A DNA stretch of 35,897 bases from Actinomycetota bacterium (GCA_018830725.1 JAHJRV010000105.1:1-35897); one strand, 5' to 3'. Positions 25,282 to 33,867 are shown, numbered from the stretch's first letter. Notes: generated by a model not told the origin, from the sequence alone. Numbers and translations: made by a program.

Positions 25282-26607
25282 ATTTTTGTTTGTCAAAATT
25301 GCGGGTACAGTTCAATTAAGTGGTTAGGTAAATGTCCAAATTGTAATAAGTGGAACAGTTTTATAGAAGAGATTAAACCGCTCAAGTCAAGGCGGGCTTT
25401 CTCTTTTGAAATTCCAAAATCCATTGCTACACAAATGTCTAATGTTAAATTTCCCAAAGTTAATTATCTACCAACGGGGCTGGAGGAATTTGACAGGGTT
25501 CTTGGTAATGGATTGATTCCAGGTTCGTTAACATTATTAGGTGGAGAACCTGGGATAGGAAAGTCAACTTTATTATTACAGGTTGTTTGTAATTTATCTA
25601 AAAAATTTAAGGTACTTTTTATTAGTGGAGAAGAGTCCTTAAGTCAAGTTAAAATGAGAGCTGAAAGGATAGGCATTGCTTCATCTCAAGCTTATCTTCT
25701 ATCTGAAACAGAGATGACTGAGATAAACAGTCAGATAGAAGAAATTGACCCCCAAGTAATTGTTGTTGATTCAATACAATCAACATACTTTTCCCAATTA
25801 CCGGCACTTCCTGGCAGTATAACTCAGGTTAGAGAATGTGCTGAAAACTTTTTACAGTGGGCTAAGAAAAAAGGAGTTTGTGTAATAATTATTGGTCATA
25901 TTACTAAAGAAGGAATAATAGCTGGTCCTAAACTTTTAGAGCATATGGTTGATGTTGTTCTATATTTAGAAGGTGAAAGAGAAATGCTTTACAGAATTTT
26001 GAGATCTGTTAAAAATAGGTTTGGCTCAACAAATCAAATAGGTTTGTTTCATATGAGTTCAGAAGGAATGAAACAGGTAGAAAATCCTTCAGCCTTATTT
26101 TTAAAAGAAAGAGCAATAGGAATACCGGGATCCACAATACTTTCTACTTTAAATGGAAATAGATCACTACTTTTAGAAGTTCAAGCGCTTTTTTCACCTT
26201 CCAAATTAGCTGTTCCCAGAAGATTCTGTACTGGTTTAAGTAGTAGAAGAGTTGCGATGATTTTAGCAGTTTTAAGTAGAAGATTGGGATTTAAAGCAGA
26301 CAATTATGATTTATATATAAATTTAGTAGGTGGAATGTTTGTTAACGAACCGGGTGCTGATCTTCCTATGGCTATGGCTATGATCTCAGCTTTAAAAAAT
26401 ATACCCATTGGTGAAGATACATCATCTTTTGGTGAAATCGGATTGGGAGGGGAGATTAGATTTGTGAGTGGAGCCAAAAAAAGAGTAGATGAAGCATTAT
26501 CACACGGTTTTAAAAGAATAATATATCCACATAGCTGTGGTAAAATAGAAGTTAAAACAGATGCAGAATTGATAAGATTAAAAAATCTTAAATCATTAAA
26601 AATTTAA
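25282..26607 (+). CDS. radA: DNA repair protein RadA (ATT start inferred)
   Basis: 441 residues, RecA-like DnaB-type helicase that drives branch migration in recombination. The N-terminal C4 zinc finger is complete: C4-Q-N-C7 and C18-P-N-C21 around the S-S-I-K-W-L-G-K motif. Walker A is G-E-P-G-I-G-K-S at 88-95, the family motif K-N-R-F-G at 244-248, and a Lon-like C-terminal domain includes D-L-P-M-A-M-A. There is no ATG, GTG or TTG in frame before codon 25435, which would delete the zinc finger. The best start is ATT at 25282, five bases after AGGGAGG (25270-25276), giving the normal M-F-V-C-Q-N-C-G. The same frame runs back to the clpC stop only 15 bases upstream. Product identity is firm; the start codon is inference. 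Confidence 0.9.
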   Translation: MFVCQNCGYSSIKWLGKCPNCNKWNSFIEEIKPLKSRRAFSFEIPKSIATQMSNVKFPKVNYLPTGLEEFDRVLGNGLIPGSLTLLGGEPGIGKSTLLLQVVCNLSKKFKVLFISGEESLSQVKMRAERIGIASSQAYLLSETEMTEINSQIEEIDPQVIVVDSIQSTYFSQLPALPGSITQVRECAENFLQWAKKKGVCVIIIGHITKEGIIAGPKLLEHMVDVVLYLEGEREMLYRILRSVKNRFGSTNQIGLFHMSSEGMKQVENPSALFLKERAIGIPGSTILSTLNGNRSLLLEVQALFSPSKLAVPRRFCTGLSSRRVAMILAVLSRRLGFKADNYDLYINLVGGMFVNEPGADLPMAMAMISALKNIPIGEDTSSFGEIGLGGEIRFVSGAKKRVDEALSHGFKRIIYPHSCGKIEVKTDAELIRLKNLKSLKI

Positions 26608-26627
26608 ATAAATTCTATAAGGAGAAA

Positions 26628-27680
26628 GTGTTGAAAAATAATAATCATTTGAAACTTTTAGAAGGTTTGAAGAAAGTATCCCCTGGCACAATTCTTAGAG
26701 AAGGGATTGAGAATATAGTGCAAGCCAAAATGGGTTCGATAATAGTATTATCCGACCTTAAAAGAGTAAGAAAGATATTTAATGGTGGTTTCAGAATTGA
26801 TTGTAAGTTAACTCCTTCCAAATTATATGAACTTTCTAAGATGGATGGTGCATTAATTCTAAATGAAGATGGCACAAGAATAATTTATGCTAATACCCAT
26901 CTTTTCCCGAACCCTCGTATTCCCACTACAGAAACTGGTATTATGCATCAAACAGCAGAAAGAGTTGCAAAACAGATAGAAGTAGTAGTGTTAGCTATCT
27001 CAAAGAACAGGAATATTGTTACCCTATATTTAGGCGATTTAAAATATGACTTGAGAGACATAGGATTGATTTTAGATGAAGCAAATAGTGCATTAGAATC
27101 TCTTGAAAAATGTAGAGATGACTTTAACAAGCAGTTAAATGAATTAAATTTTCTCGAAATAAAAGGAATGGTGACTCTTCATAATGTTGTTACAATCTGG
27201 CAAATAGCTGAAATGTCAAAAATATTTGCTGATGAAATAGAGAAATATCTATATGAGCTGGGTACTGAAGGAAGATTGATTCAGATGCAGTTATCTCAAA
27301 TTATGGATAAAATTAATGAAAATGTTTTTTATTTGATAAAAGATTATTCATCAGATGTAAGTAAATTTAATGCGATAATAAAAATGGTATCTAATTTAAG
27401 TCATAAGAAATTAACTAATATAAATAAATTAGTAGAGATTCTTGGATTCTCTTCACCAACTGTCTATTTAGGTAAAATTGTTTATCCACGTGGATATAGA
27501 GTTTTATCGTCACTAACCAAGTTACCCGAACACTTAATAGAAAATATAATAGAAAATTTCAAAAATTTAGCTACTATAAAGAAATTGAGCATTGATGAAC
27601 TTAGTGAAGTTGAGGGGATAGGAAAGGTAAGAGCAAGAGTTATTGTCAATGGCTTAAATAGAATATCAAAACATATTTAA
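26628..27680 (+). CDS. disA: DNA integrity scanning protein DisA (variant active site)
   Basis: 350 residues. DisA makes cyclic di-AMP from ATP through an N-terminal DAC domain and senses branched DNA with a C-terminal helix-hairpin-helix. D73-G74-A75 (M-D-G-A-L-I-L) is present, and the HhH region E-V-E-G-I-G-K-V-R-A-R at the end is intact. The second nucleotide-binding motif, normally R-H-R before T-A-E-R, is M106-H107-Q108 here, so two invariant arginines are lost. Activity may be altered or absent. GTG 26628 and TTG 26631 both follow AAGGAG (3 or 6 nt); TTG has the better spacing. It lies 20 bp after radA, as in Bacillota, where RadA and DisA interact. Confidence 0.93.
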   Translation: MLKNNNHLKLLEGLKKVSPGTILREGIENIVQAKMGSIIVLSDLKRVRKIFNGGFRIDCKLTPSKLYELSKMDGALILNEDGTRIIYANTHLFPNPRIPTTETGIMHQTAERVAKQIEVVVLAISKNRNIVTLYLGDLKYDLRDIGLILDEANSALESLEKCRDDFNKQLNELNFLEIKGMVTLHNVVTIWQIAEMSKIFADEIEKYLYELGTEGRLIQMQLSQIMDKINENVFYLIKDYSSDVSKFNAIIKMVSNLSHKKLTNINKLVEILGFSSPTVYLGKIVYPRGYRVLSSLTKLPEHLIENIIENFKNLATIKKLSIDELSEVEGIGKVRARVIVNGLNRISKHI

Positions 27681-27807
27681 CTTAATTAAATAAGAAGCCC
27701 TCTTTTAAATTTAAATTTCACTGGAGTAATTCACCATAACAACCTTAGTTAATTGATATCAAGACTAAATTATGATATTATTTTATAAATATTAGGAGGT
27801 TTATAAA

Positions 27808-28293
27808 TTGTATGAAGTAGGTGATATAGTAATCTATCCATTATATGGTACAGCCACTATTAAAAAGATAATAAAGAAAAAAGTAAAGGGTGAATTTCTA
27901 GAATTTTATGTTTTAGAGATTCCAAAGGAAAAATTAACAATAAAGATTCCAATTGTAACTGCTAAAGAGATTGGTTTAAGAGAGATAATATCTTCAGAAG
28001 AAGCTGAAGAAGTATTGAAAATACTTTTAAAGAAGAGGAAGTTAAAAGTTTCGAAAAATTGGAATAGGAGGTTTAAAAGAAATATAGAGAAATTGAAAAG
28101 GAATGATGTTATAGATTTAGCAGAGGTTGTTAGAAATTTATCTCTACGGCAAAGAGATTCTGGACTATCAGTTGGTGAAAAGAGGATGCTCGAAAAAGCA
28201 AGGGGAATGTTAGTAAGTGAAATATCCTATGCTCAGGATATTAATGAGGAAGAAGCTTTGGCTAAAGTAGAGTCTTGTTTTGTGAAAAATTAA
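27808..28293 (+). CDS. carD: CarD/CdnL-family RNA polymerase-binding regulator
   Basis: 161 residues. The N-terminal Tudor-like CarD_CdnL_TRCF domain starts Y-E-V-G-D-I-V-I-Y-P-L-Y-G-T-A and binds the RNA polymerase beta subunit. The helical C-terminal domain (roughly 55-161, with W-N-R-R-F-K-R-N and the L-S-x-x-E-K-R-M-L-E-K-A-R motif) contacts the promoter upstream edge to stabilise open complexes. The TTG start has a perfect AGGAGGT seven bases upstream; the nearby ATG at 27812 is out of frame. It heads the carD-PIN/TRAM-ispD-ispF group, an order also common in Actinomycetota and Clostridia. No membrane segment; cytoplasmic. Confidence 0.93.
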   Translation: MYEVGDIVIYPLYGTATIKKIIKKKVKGEFLEFYVLEIPKEKLTIKIPIVTAKEIGLREIISSEEAEEVLKILLKKRKLKVSKNWNRRFKRNIEKLKRNDVIDLAEVVRNLSLRQRDSGLSVGEKRMLEKARGMLVSEISYAQDINEEEALAKVESCFVKN

Positions 28294-28336
28294 TTATTCC
28301 TTTATGTATTCTTATATTAAAGAGAGGTGAAATATT

Positions 28337-29455
28337 ATGATAATAGTGCTCACTAGAGCATTTTTTATTTTATTAGGAATTTTATTTGGTCATCAACTTT
28401 CAATTTATCTTTATCCAGGTCATCTAACTAATATTGTTCAATTTTGGATTGGCTTTATATCATTTTCTTTAATTTTTGGAATTATAGGATTTATATTAGG
28501 TGGCTATGTAGGAAAATATTTGAAATATTTTCAGGGTAAGGTTGAAGATTTTATTGGAAGAATGCCAATAGCAGATCTGATATCTTCATTTATAGGAATA
28601 TTTTTAGGGATAATAATAGCAGTACTTGTTTATATTATTGGATTGAGTCAGATTCCATTGCCTTCAATGATCAGGTATATAATTTCTGTGTTTCTTTCTT
28701 TATTGATTATTTTTTTTACAACAAGAGTTGTAAATACCATGTACAGAAGAAAAGACCTGATTTTAAGTTTACGAAAGACAAAAGATAGAATTTCTGATAT
28801 AAATAGAACAACTACTAAAGAGGAAATTACAGCAAAGGCTAAAATTTTAGATACCAGTTCAATTATTGATGGAAGAATATATCATATCTGTAGTACTGGA
28901 TTTATAGAAGGGACAATAATAATTCCAAATTTTGTTATAGAAGAGTTACAAAAATTAGCAGATTCATCTGAAGATTTAAAGAGAAAGAGAGGAAGAATAG
29001 GTCTGGATATGCTCCATAAACTCAGGGAAGAGAAAAAAGTAGAAGTCAAAATTATAGATACTGACTTTCCTAATTTAGAGAGTGTCGATTCTAAATTAGT
29101 TCAATTGGCGAAAGAATTAAAATCAGCCATTATTACCAATGACTATAATCTAAATAAAGTGGCAAGATTAAAGAGGGTTGAAGTTCTAAATGTTAATGAA
29201 CTTTCTAATGCAGTGAAACAGATTATACTGCCAGGTGAAAAAATCACTGTTCAGGTGATTAAGGAGGGGAAAGAAGAGGATCAAGGAATAGCATATTTAG
29301 ATGACGGAACTATGATTGTTGTGGAAAATAGTAAAAAATTGGTTGGAGAAACTGTGAATGTAGAGGTTAAAGGATTTTTACAAACCCCCGCTGGAAGAAT
29401 GATATTTACGAAATTATTAAAGGAAAATCAAAAGAGATTTTTTAATAAGCGATAA
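28337..29455 (+). CDS. yacL: Membrane-anchored PIN/TRAM domain protein (YacL-like)
   Basis: 372 residues. Four hydrophobic helices span about 1-140 (with a glycine-rich I-I-G-F-I-L-G-G-Y-V-G stretch). A PIN ribonuclease-like domain follows (about 170-290) with the first catalytic Asp in K-I-L-D-T-S-S-I-I-D-G-R and later acidic residues in V-D-S-K-L-V-Q-L-A and I-I-T-N-D-Y-N. The C-terminus is a TRAM RNA-binding domain (about 300-365; G-Q/E-x-x-x-V-x-V-K). YacL-type proteins are conserved next to ispD in Bacillota; the RNA target is unknown. The ATG at 28337 follows AGAGAGGTGA. It ends four bases before ispD. Confidence 0.92.
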   Translation: MIIVLTRAFFILLGILFGHQLSIYLYPGHLTNIVQFWIGFISFSLIFGIIGFILGGYVGKYLKYFQGKVEDFIGRMPIADLISSFIGIFLGIIIAVLVYIIGLSQIPLPSMIRYIISVFLSLLIIFFTTRVVNTMYRRKDLILSLRKTKDRISDINRTTTKEEITAKAKILDTSSIIDGRIYHICSTGFIEGTIIIPNFVIEELQKLADSSEDLKRKRGRIGLDMLHKLREEKKVEVKIIDTDFPNLESVDSKLVQLAKELKSAIITNDYNLNKVARLKRVEVLNVNELSNAVKQIILPGEKITVQVIKEGKEEDQGIAYLDDGTMIVVENSKKLVGETVNVEVKGFLQTPAGRMIFTKLLKENQKRFFNKR

Positions 29456-29459
29456 AAGA

Positions 29460-30158
29460 ATGAAAAAGAACTACAGTATCATTGTTGCTGCTGGCAAAAG
29501 TAGAAGAATGAACTCTGCTGTTAGTAAGCAGTTTATATTTATTAGTGGAAAACCAGTTTTGGCACATACAATAGATGCTTTTGAAAAGTCTTCTCTTATT
29601 GATCAAATAGTGTTAGTAATAAATGAATCTGATATTGAAAAATGTAAGAAAATTATCATTAACAAATATAGATATAAAAAAGTAAGAGAAATAGTTGCTG
29701 GAGGAGAGGAGAGACAACATTCTGTTCTTAATGGTTTAAAAGCACTACCACCAGACACAAATTTAGTTGCAATTCATGATGGAGCAAGATTTTTAATAAC
29801 CCCAGAGCTTATTGATAAAGCAGTTAAAGCTGCTTATGACTCAGATGGGGTAGTTGTTGCCATTCCAGTTCAAGACACCATCAAAGAGTCAGGGTCCAAC
29901 AAAATAATATCAAATACATTTAATAGAGATAGATTATGGGCAGCTCAAACTCCACAAGTTTTTCCCTATTCTATAATAATAGAAGCATATTCAAAAGCGA
30001 GTGAAACTGGATTTATTGGAACAGATGATGCCAGTTTGGTAGAGAACCTTGGATATGAAATTAATTTGGTGCTGGGGTCAGTTGAAAATATTAAAATTAC
30101 TACAAACTTTGATTTAATATTAGCTGAGACTATTTTAAATAGAAGGAGACTTAAATAA
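29460..30158 (+). CDS. ispD: 2-C-methyl-D-erythritol 4-phosphate cytidylyltransferase
   Basis: 232 residues, transfers CMP to MEP in the non-mevalonate isoprenoid pathway. Nucleotide loop I-I-V-A-A-G-K-S-R-R-M with K-Q-F (17 or so residues apart as usual), the G-G-E-E-R-Q-H-S-V-L-N-G-L signature near 83, the I-H-D-G-A-R motif near 103 and R-D-R-L-W-A-A-Q-T-P-Q-V-F near 156. All match active IspD. It starts four bases after the PIN/TRAM stop with AAAAGA as a weak ribosome site, so coupling is likely. Its TAA stop is followed by four more in-frame TAA codons in a trinucleotide-repeat tract before ispF. Confidence 0.96.
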   Translation: MKKNYSIIVAAGKSRRMNSAVSKQFIFISGKPVLAHTIDAFEKSSLIDQIVLVINESDIEKCKKIIINKYRYKKVREIVAGGEERQHSVLNGLKALPPDTNLVAIHDGARFLITPELIDKAVKAAYDSDGVVVAIPVQDTIKESGSNKIISNTFNRDRLWAAQTPQVFPYSIIIEAYSKASETGFIGTDDASLVENLGYEINLVLGSVENIKITTNFDLILAETILNRRRLK

Positions 30159-30206
30159 TAATAATAATAAAAACAGCAGTAGTAGTAGCAACAACAACAA
30201 TAATGA
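30151..30206. repeat. Trinucleotide low-complexity tract after ispD
   Basis: In the ispD frame the sequence reads five TAA (including the real stop), AAA, two CAG, three TAG, four CAA, then TAA TGA. It is a compound trinucleotide microsatellite of about 50 bases directly at the gene end. Such tracts can expand or contract by slippage. Here every change leaves stop codons in frame, so ispD is buffered. Confidence 0.8.
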
Positions 30207-30282
30207 ACACCTCTCATTACAGGAAGTGGTACAAGAGAGTGTTAAGTTAGCAGTAGTTATTTAAAAGGAGGTCTACAAAGAG

Positions 30283-30753
30283 GTGAAAATTGGCTTGGGT
30301 TTTGATATTCACCCATTAGTTTATGAAAGAAAGTTAATTATTGGTGGAGTTGAATTAGAATATGAAAAAGGTCTATCTGGACACTCAGATGCAGATGTCC
30401 TAACTCACGCTATAATGGATGCTCTTTTAGGAGCGGTTGCACTTGGGGATATAGGTGAACTTTTTCCAGCAAGTGACGAAAGGTATAAAGATATTTCAAG
30501 CATGATTCTTTTAGATAAGGTCGTTTCATTATTAATGGAAAAAGGTTTTAAGGTTGAGAATGTTGATGCAGTTATTATCTGTCAGAAACCAAGGCTTTCA
30601 TCATATATAAAAGATATGATGACAAATTTAGCATGTCATTTAAAAATAGATTTAAAAAATATTAATGTGAAAGCAAAAAGTTCTGAAGGTATTGGTATTT
30701 TAGGAAAAGGCGATGCTATATCTGCTTTTGCAGTTGCTATGATTTCTTCTTAA
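30283..30753 (+). CDS. ispF: 2-C-methyl-D-erythritol 2,4-cyclodiphosphate synthase
   Basis: 156 residues, cyclises CDP-ME 2-phosphate to MEcPP in the same pathway as ispD. Zinc ligands D8-I-H10 (G-F-D-I-H-P) and H near 42 in S-G-H-S-D-A-D-V-L-T-H-A are present. So are D-A-L-L-G-A-V-A-L-G-D-I-G and the C-terminal K-S-S-E-G-I-G-x-L-G-K-G-D-A-I, a variant of the usual T-T-E-x-L-G-F-x-G-R-x-E. The GTG start follows AAGGAGGT with 10-nt spacing. It is separated from ispD by 124 bases that include the microsatellite. Confidence 0.95.
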   Translation: MKIGLGFDIHPLVYERKLIIGGVELEYEKGLSGHSDADVLTHAIMDALLGAVALGDIGELFPASDERYKDISSMILLDKVVSLLMEKGFKVENVDAVIICQKPRLSSYIKDMMTNLACHLKIDLKNINVKAKSSEGIGILGKGDAISAFAVAMISS

Positions 30754-30819
30754 TAATATTTAATCTTAGTTTCACAATAATTCTGATTTGATTATAATTT
30801 TTAAAAATTTGGAGATAAA

Positions 30820-32412
30820 TTGGGTATAAAGATATTTAACACATTAACGGGAAAAAAAGAGGAATTTATACCAAGAGAAGAGGGCAAGGTTTATATGTAT
30901 GTATGTGGTCCAACTGTTTATAATCACATTCATATAGGAAATGCACACTCTTATTTGGTATTTGATGTAATAAAAAGGTATCTAATTTATCAGGGATATA
31001 AGGTAATACATGTTCAAAATATCACTGATATTGAAGACAGAATAATAAATCAGAGTATAGAGGAGAATCTTTCTACAACAGATATTTCAAGAAAATATGA
31101 ACCTGCCTTCTGGGTGGTTTCTGACATGTTAAATATTTTACGACCGGATTTCAGCCCTAAAGCAACTGAGCATATTGATAAAATGATTGAGATGATAAGG
31201 GTATTAATTAATAAAGGATACGCTTACATTTCTAATGGTAGTGTTTACTTTTCAGTTGAGAAGTTTAATGGTTATGGCAAGTTATCAAAAAAAAATATAA
31301 ATGAACTTATAGAGGGAAAGAGAGCATGTGTTGTAGCTGGAAAGAAAAAACCATATGATTTTGCTCTTTGGAAAGCTTCAAAACCTGGTGAACCAAGGTG
31401 GAATACTCCATGGGGGGAAGGAAGGCCCGGATGGCATATTGAGTGTTCTGCAATGTCATTGAAGTATTTAGATATGGGATTTGATATTCATGGTGGTGGG
31501 AAAGACCTTATATTTCCTCATCATGAAAATGAGATAGCTCAATCAGAAGCATATAGTGGCTCTGAACCATTTGTTCAATATTGGATACATAATGGATTTA
31601 TAAATATAGATAAAGTTAAGATGTCAAAATCTTTAAAGAATTGGGTTTTTGCTAAGGATGTATTAGAAATGTATAATCCCAATGTTGTTAGAATCATGTC
31701 CCTTAATACTCATTACAGAAATGATGTTGATTATACTCCAAGGGTTCTTGAGGCTTGTAATCAAGCATATGAAAAACTTTTAAATACAATCCATGATATC
31801 AACATAACACTGTCACAGGAAGAACAAAAATCTGAAAGCTCTTTGCTGGATGAAATCTCGCACTTAGAAAAGGAGATAAGTAATTTAAGAACAAATTTTG
31901 AGGATGCGATGGATGATGATTTCAATACTGCCAAAGCGTTATCCTATATTTTTAAATTTTCTAGGGAATTAAACAAGGTCGTACATTTACAATCTTTTAA
32001 ACTAACACCTGAAATTAAACAGATTTTAATAAAAGCAAAAAATATAATAATTGAATTAGCATCTGTCTTAGGTTTAGATTTACGCATTTGTATATCTGGA
32101 ACTATAAAAGCTGTAAGTAAAGTAGACGGTTCTTTAACTTATGAGAAAAAGTTGGAAGATGAGCTCAACAATATAGCTTCAAAGATTTATGAAAAAGTTG
32201 TTAAGATTTATCCTCAAGATGCTGCAAAATTATCTCCATCAAATATATCAAAATTAAACTTAGAAGATAGTATAGAAGTAATTCTTTCACTTCGTAGTAA
32301 AGCAAGAGAAAAAAAGAACTGGGTTTTTGCAGATAATATAAGAAAGAAGTTAAAAGAGATTGGAATATCTATAAAAGATACACCATCAGGTACTAAGTGG
32401 AGGTTTAGTTGA
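30820..32412 (+). CDS. cysS: Cysteinyl-tRNA synthetase
   Basis: 530 residues, class I synthetase; longer than the usual 460-480 because of an expanded C-terminal half. HIGH-type motif H-I-H-I-G-N-A near residue 38, first zinc Cys in V-C-G-P-T-V-Y, second in H-I-E-C-S-A-M and H-H-E-N-E for the remaining ligands, K-M-S-K-S at 267-271. The editing-free active site looks intact. The last 100 residues carry the E-K-K-N-W-V-F-A-D-N-I-R-K-K-L-K-E-I-G-I anticodon-binding tail. The TTG start has GGAGA five bases upstream. In Bacillota gltX/cysE often precede it, but here it follows ispF directly. Its stop overlaps the TTG of rlmB. Confidence 0.96.
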   Translation: MGIKIFNTLTGKKEEFIPREEGKVYMYVCGPTVYNHIHIGNAHSYLVFDVIKRYLIYQGYKVIHVQNITDIEDRIINQSIEENLSTTDISRKYEPAFWVVSDMLNILRPDFSPKATEHIDKMIEMIRVLINKGYAYISNGSVYFSVEKFNGYGKLSKKNINELIEGKRACVVAGKKKPYDFALWKASKPGEPRWNTPWGEGRPGWHIECSAMSLKYLDMGFDIHGGGKDLIFPHHENEIAQSEAYSGSEPFVQYWIHNGFINIDKVKMSKSLKNWVFAKDVLEMYNPNVVRIMSLNTHYRNDVDYTPRVLEACNQAYEKLLNTIHDINITLSQEEQKSESSLLDEISHLEKEISNLRTNFEDAMDDDFNTAKALSYIFKFSRELNKVVHLQSFKLTPEIKQILIKAKNIIIELASVLGLDLRICISGTIKAVSKVDGSLTYEKKLEDELNNIASKIYEKVVKIYPQDAAKLSPSNISKLNLEDSIEVILSLRSKAREKKNWVFADNIRKKLKEIGISIKDTPSGTKWRFS

Positions 32413-33182
32413 AAAAGAACTCATCTCTTTTGAAAGACGAGAAGTTGAAAAAAGGTAATGCAGTAGTGGAGGGAAGAAATACAGTTTATGAGGCATTAAG
32501 AGGACCACGCAAAGTAAAATTAGTATATATTGATAAATCTATTAGTAAAAATATCCGATTAAAACAGGTTTCAAATCTGGCTAAAGATAAATCAGTACAT
32601 ATTAAATTAGTAGATAGAAATTTCTTAAACAAAATTGGAACTCAACACCAAGGAGTAATTGCAATAACATCGCCATACAAATATTTCTCTTTATCCTCAC
32701 TTTTAAATGAAATTAGAAATAAGAACCCCGTAATTGTACTTTTAGATGGTATAAAAGATCCACAGAATTTTGGAGCTATACTTAGAACATGTCAAGCATT
32801 TTCTGTGGATGGAGTTGTAATTCCAGATAGAAGAAGTGCAAAAATTACCTCATCTGTTTGCAGAGCTTCCTCTGGTGCGTGTGAGCATTTGAGGATTGCA
32901 AAAGTTGTGAATTTAAACAAAGCTGTTGAGAAGTTAAAGGAGAAAGGTTTTTGGGTGATTGGAACCTCAGATAGAGCTGATATTTCAATTAACCAGATGG
33001 AAATCTTGTGTCCACTTGCTATTGCGATGGGAAGTGAACAGAAAGGAATAGGTAGACTTTTATTAAGTAACTGCGATTTAGTTGTTAAAATCAAGACTTC
33101 TGGAAAGATACCTTCATTAAATGTTTCAGTGGCAACGGGAATTATTCTGCATGAAGTAATGAAAAAACTTAAAAGAATATAA
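32409..33182 (+). CDS. rlmB: 23S rRNA (guanosine-2'-O-)-methyltransferase RlmB (TrmH/SpoU family)
   Basis: 257 residues. N-terminal substrate-binding domain (V-V-E-G-R-N-T-V-Y-E-A-L) then a trefoil-knot SPOUT domain: motif 1 L-D-G-I-K-D-P-Q-N-F-G-A-I-L-R-T, motif 2 A-I-A-M-G-S-E-Q-K-G-I and motif 3 S-L-N-V-S-V-A-T-G. It likely methylates G2251-type 2'-OH in the ribosomal P-loop using SAM; some homologues modify other sites. The TTG start overlaps the cysS TGA (T-TGA), so translation is coupled by termination-reinitiation. Followed after 17 bases by yacP, as in Bacillota. Confidence 0.93.
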   Translation: MKKNSSLLKDEKLKKGNAVVEGRNTVYEALRGPRKVKLVYIDKSISKNIRLKQVSNLAKDKSVHIKLVDRNFLNKIGTQHQGVIAITSPYKYFSLSSLLNEIRNKNPVIVLLDGIKDPQNFGAILRTCQAFSVDGVVIPDRRSAKITSSVCRASSGACEHLRIAKVVNLNKAVEKLKEKGFWVIGTSDRADISINQMEILCPLAIAMGSEQKGIGRLLLSNCDLVVKIKTSGKIPSLNVSVATGIILHEVMKKLKRI

Positions 33183-33199
33183 ATTAGGGGGTTAAAAAA

Positions 33200-33727
33200 G
33201 TGAATTCACCAACCGATGAAAAAACAATGGTTATAGTTGATGGTTATAACTATTTACACAGCACAATGAAAATGAACAAAATTTCTAAAATTGAACTTGA
33301 GCAACTTAGAAATAAGTTGATAGAGGATCTTAATCAATTGGCGATACATAAAGGTTGGTCAGTAACTGTTGTATTTGACTCATCAAACAAAGGCAATATT
33401 TTTTTGAAAAATAAGATAAAAAATAAAGTTACTGTTTCATTTACAAAGAAAGGGCAAAGCGCAGATAATCTTGCTGAGACTTTAGTTTATAAAAATAAAG
33501 GAAAAAGGATTTTTGTTGTAACATCTGATTATACTCACCAGAGGGTAACTTTTGGTGGAGGAGCTTTTAGAATGACAACAAGACAACTTAGAAGTCAACT
33601 AAAACAGTTAAAAAGAGAAATAAGAAGTAGAGATATTTTTTCTAATAAACTAAATGTACCTATAAGTAAAAGAATTGATAAAAAAATTGAAAGAAAGTTA
33701 GATAAAATAAGAAAGGGTAAAGTATAA
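33200..33727 (+). CDS. yacP: NYN-domain ribonuclease YacP/Rae1
   Basis: 175 residues, NYN (PIN-like) fold. N-terminal M-V-I-V-D-G-Y-N-Y-L-H with the first catalytic Asp, V-V-F-D-S-S-N as the second acidic strand, the S-A-D-N-L-A-E-T-L helix and V-V-T-S-D-Y-T-H-Q-R as the last acidic motif. The tail is strongly basic (K-R-I-D-K-K-I-E-R-K-L-D-K-I-R-K-G-K), fitting RNA or ribosome binding. The B. subtilis homologue Rae1 cleaves mRNA in the ribosomal A site. GTG start with AGGGGG eight bases upstream. Position between rlmB and sigH is the conserved one. Confidence 0.92.
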   Translation: MNSPTDEKTMVIVDGYNYLHSTMKMNKISKIELEQLRNKLIEDLNQLAIHKGWSVTVVFDSSNKGNIFLKNKIKNKVTVSFTKKGQSADNLAETLVYKNKGKRIFVVTSDYTHQRVTFGGGAFRMTTRQLRSQLKQLKREIRSRDIFSNKLNVPISKRIDKKIERKLDKIRKGKV

Positions 33728-33761
33728 GTTTAGCTTTACCCCTAAAATTAATGGAATTATA

Positions 33762-33791
33762 TTGACGAAGATTATTACATAAATATATAAT
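33762..33791 (+). promoter_or_regulatory. Promoter of the sigma factor gene
   Basis: TTGACG (33762-33767) and TATAAT (33786-33791) are spaced by 18 bases, a near-consensus sigma-A-type promoter. A second TATAAT abuts it at 33791-33796. Transcription should start near 33798, leaving a leader of about 95 bases before the sigma gene. Confidence 0.7.
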
Positions 33792-33815
33792 ATAATAGTT
33801 TTTACTCAACATTGT

Positions 33816-33867
33816 GGAGGTGAAGTTTTAAAAGACCTATAAAAGCTATATCTTAATAGCATTTTTT
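33816..33867 (+). promoter_or_regulatory. Possible leader region before sigH (orphan ribosome site plus hairpin)
   Basis: A strong GGAGGTGA (33816-33823) has no long ORF behind it. Further on GCTAT (33845-33849) and ATAGC (33856-33860) can pair and are followed by A then six T, which looks like a small intrinsic terminator before the sigma gene. This could be an attenuator, but the stem is only 5 bp. Confidence 0.35.

Noticed and set aside
30754-30819. T-box leader for cysS
   Set aside because: The gap before cysS is 66 bases with no T-box consensus, too short for a T-box element.
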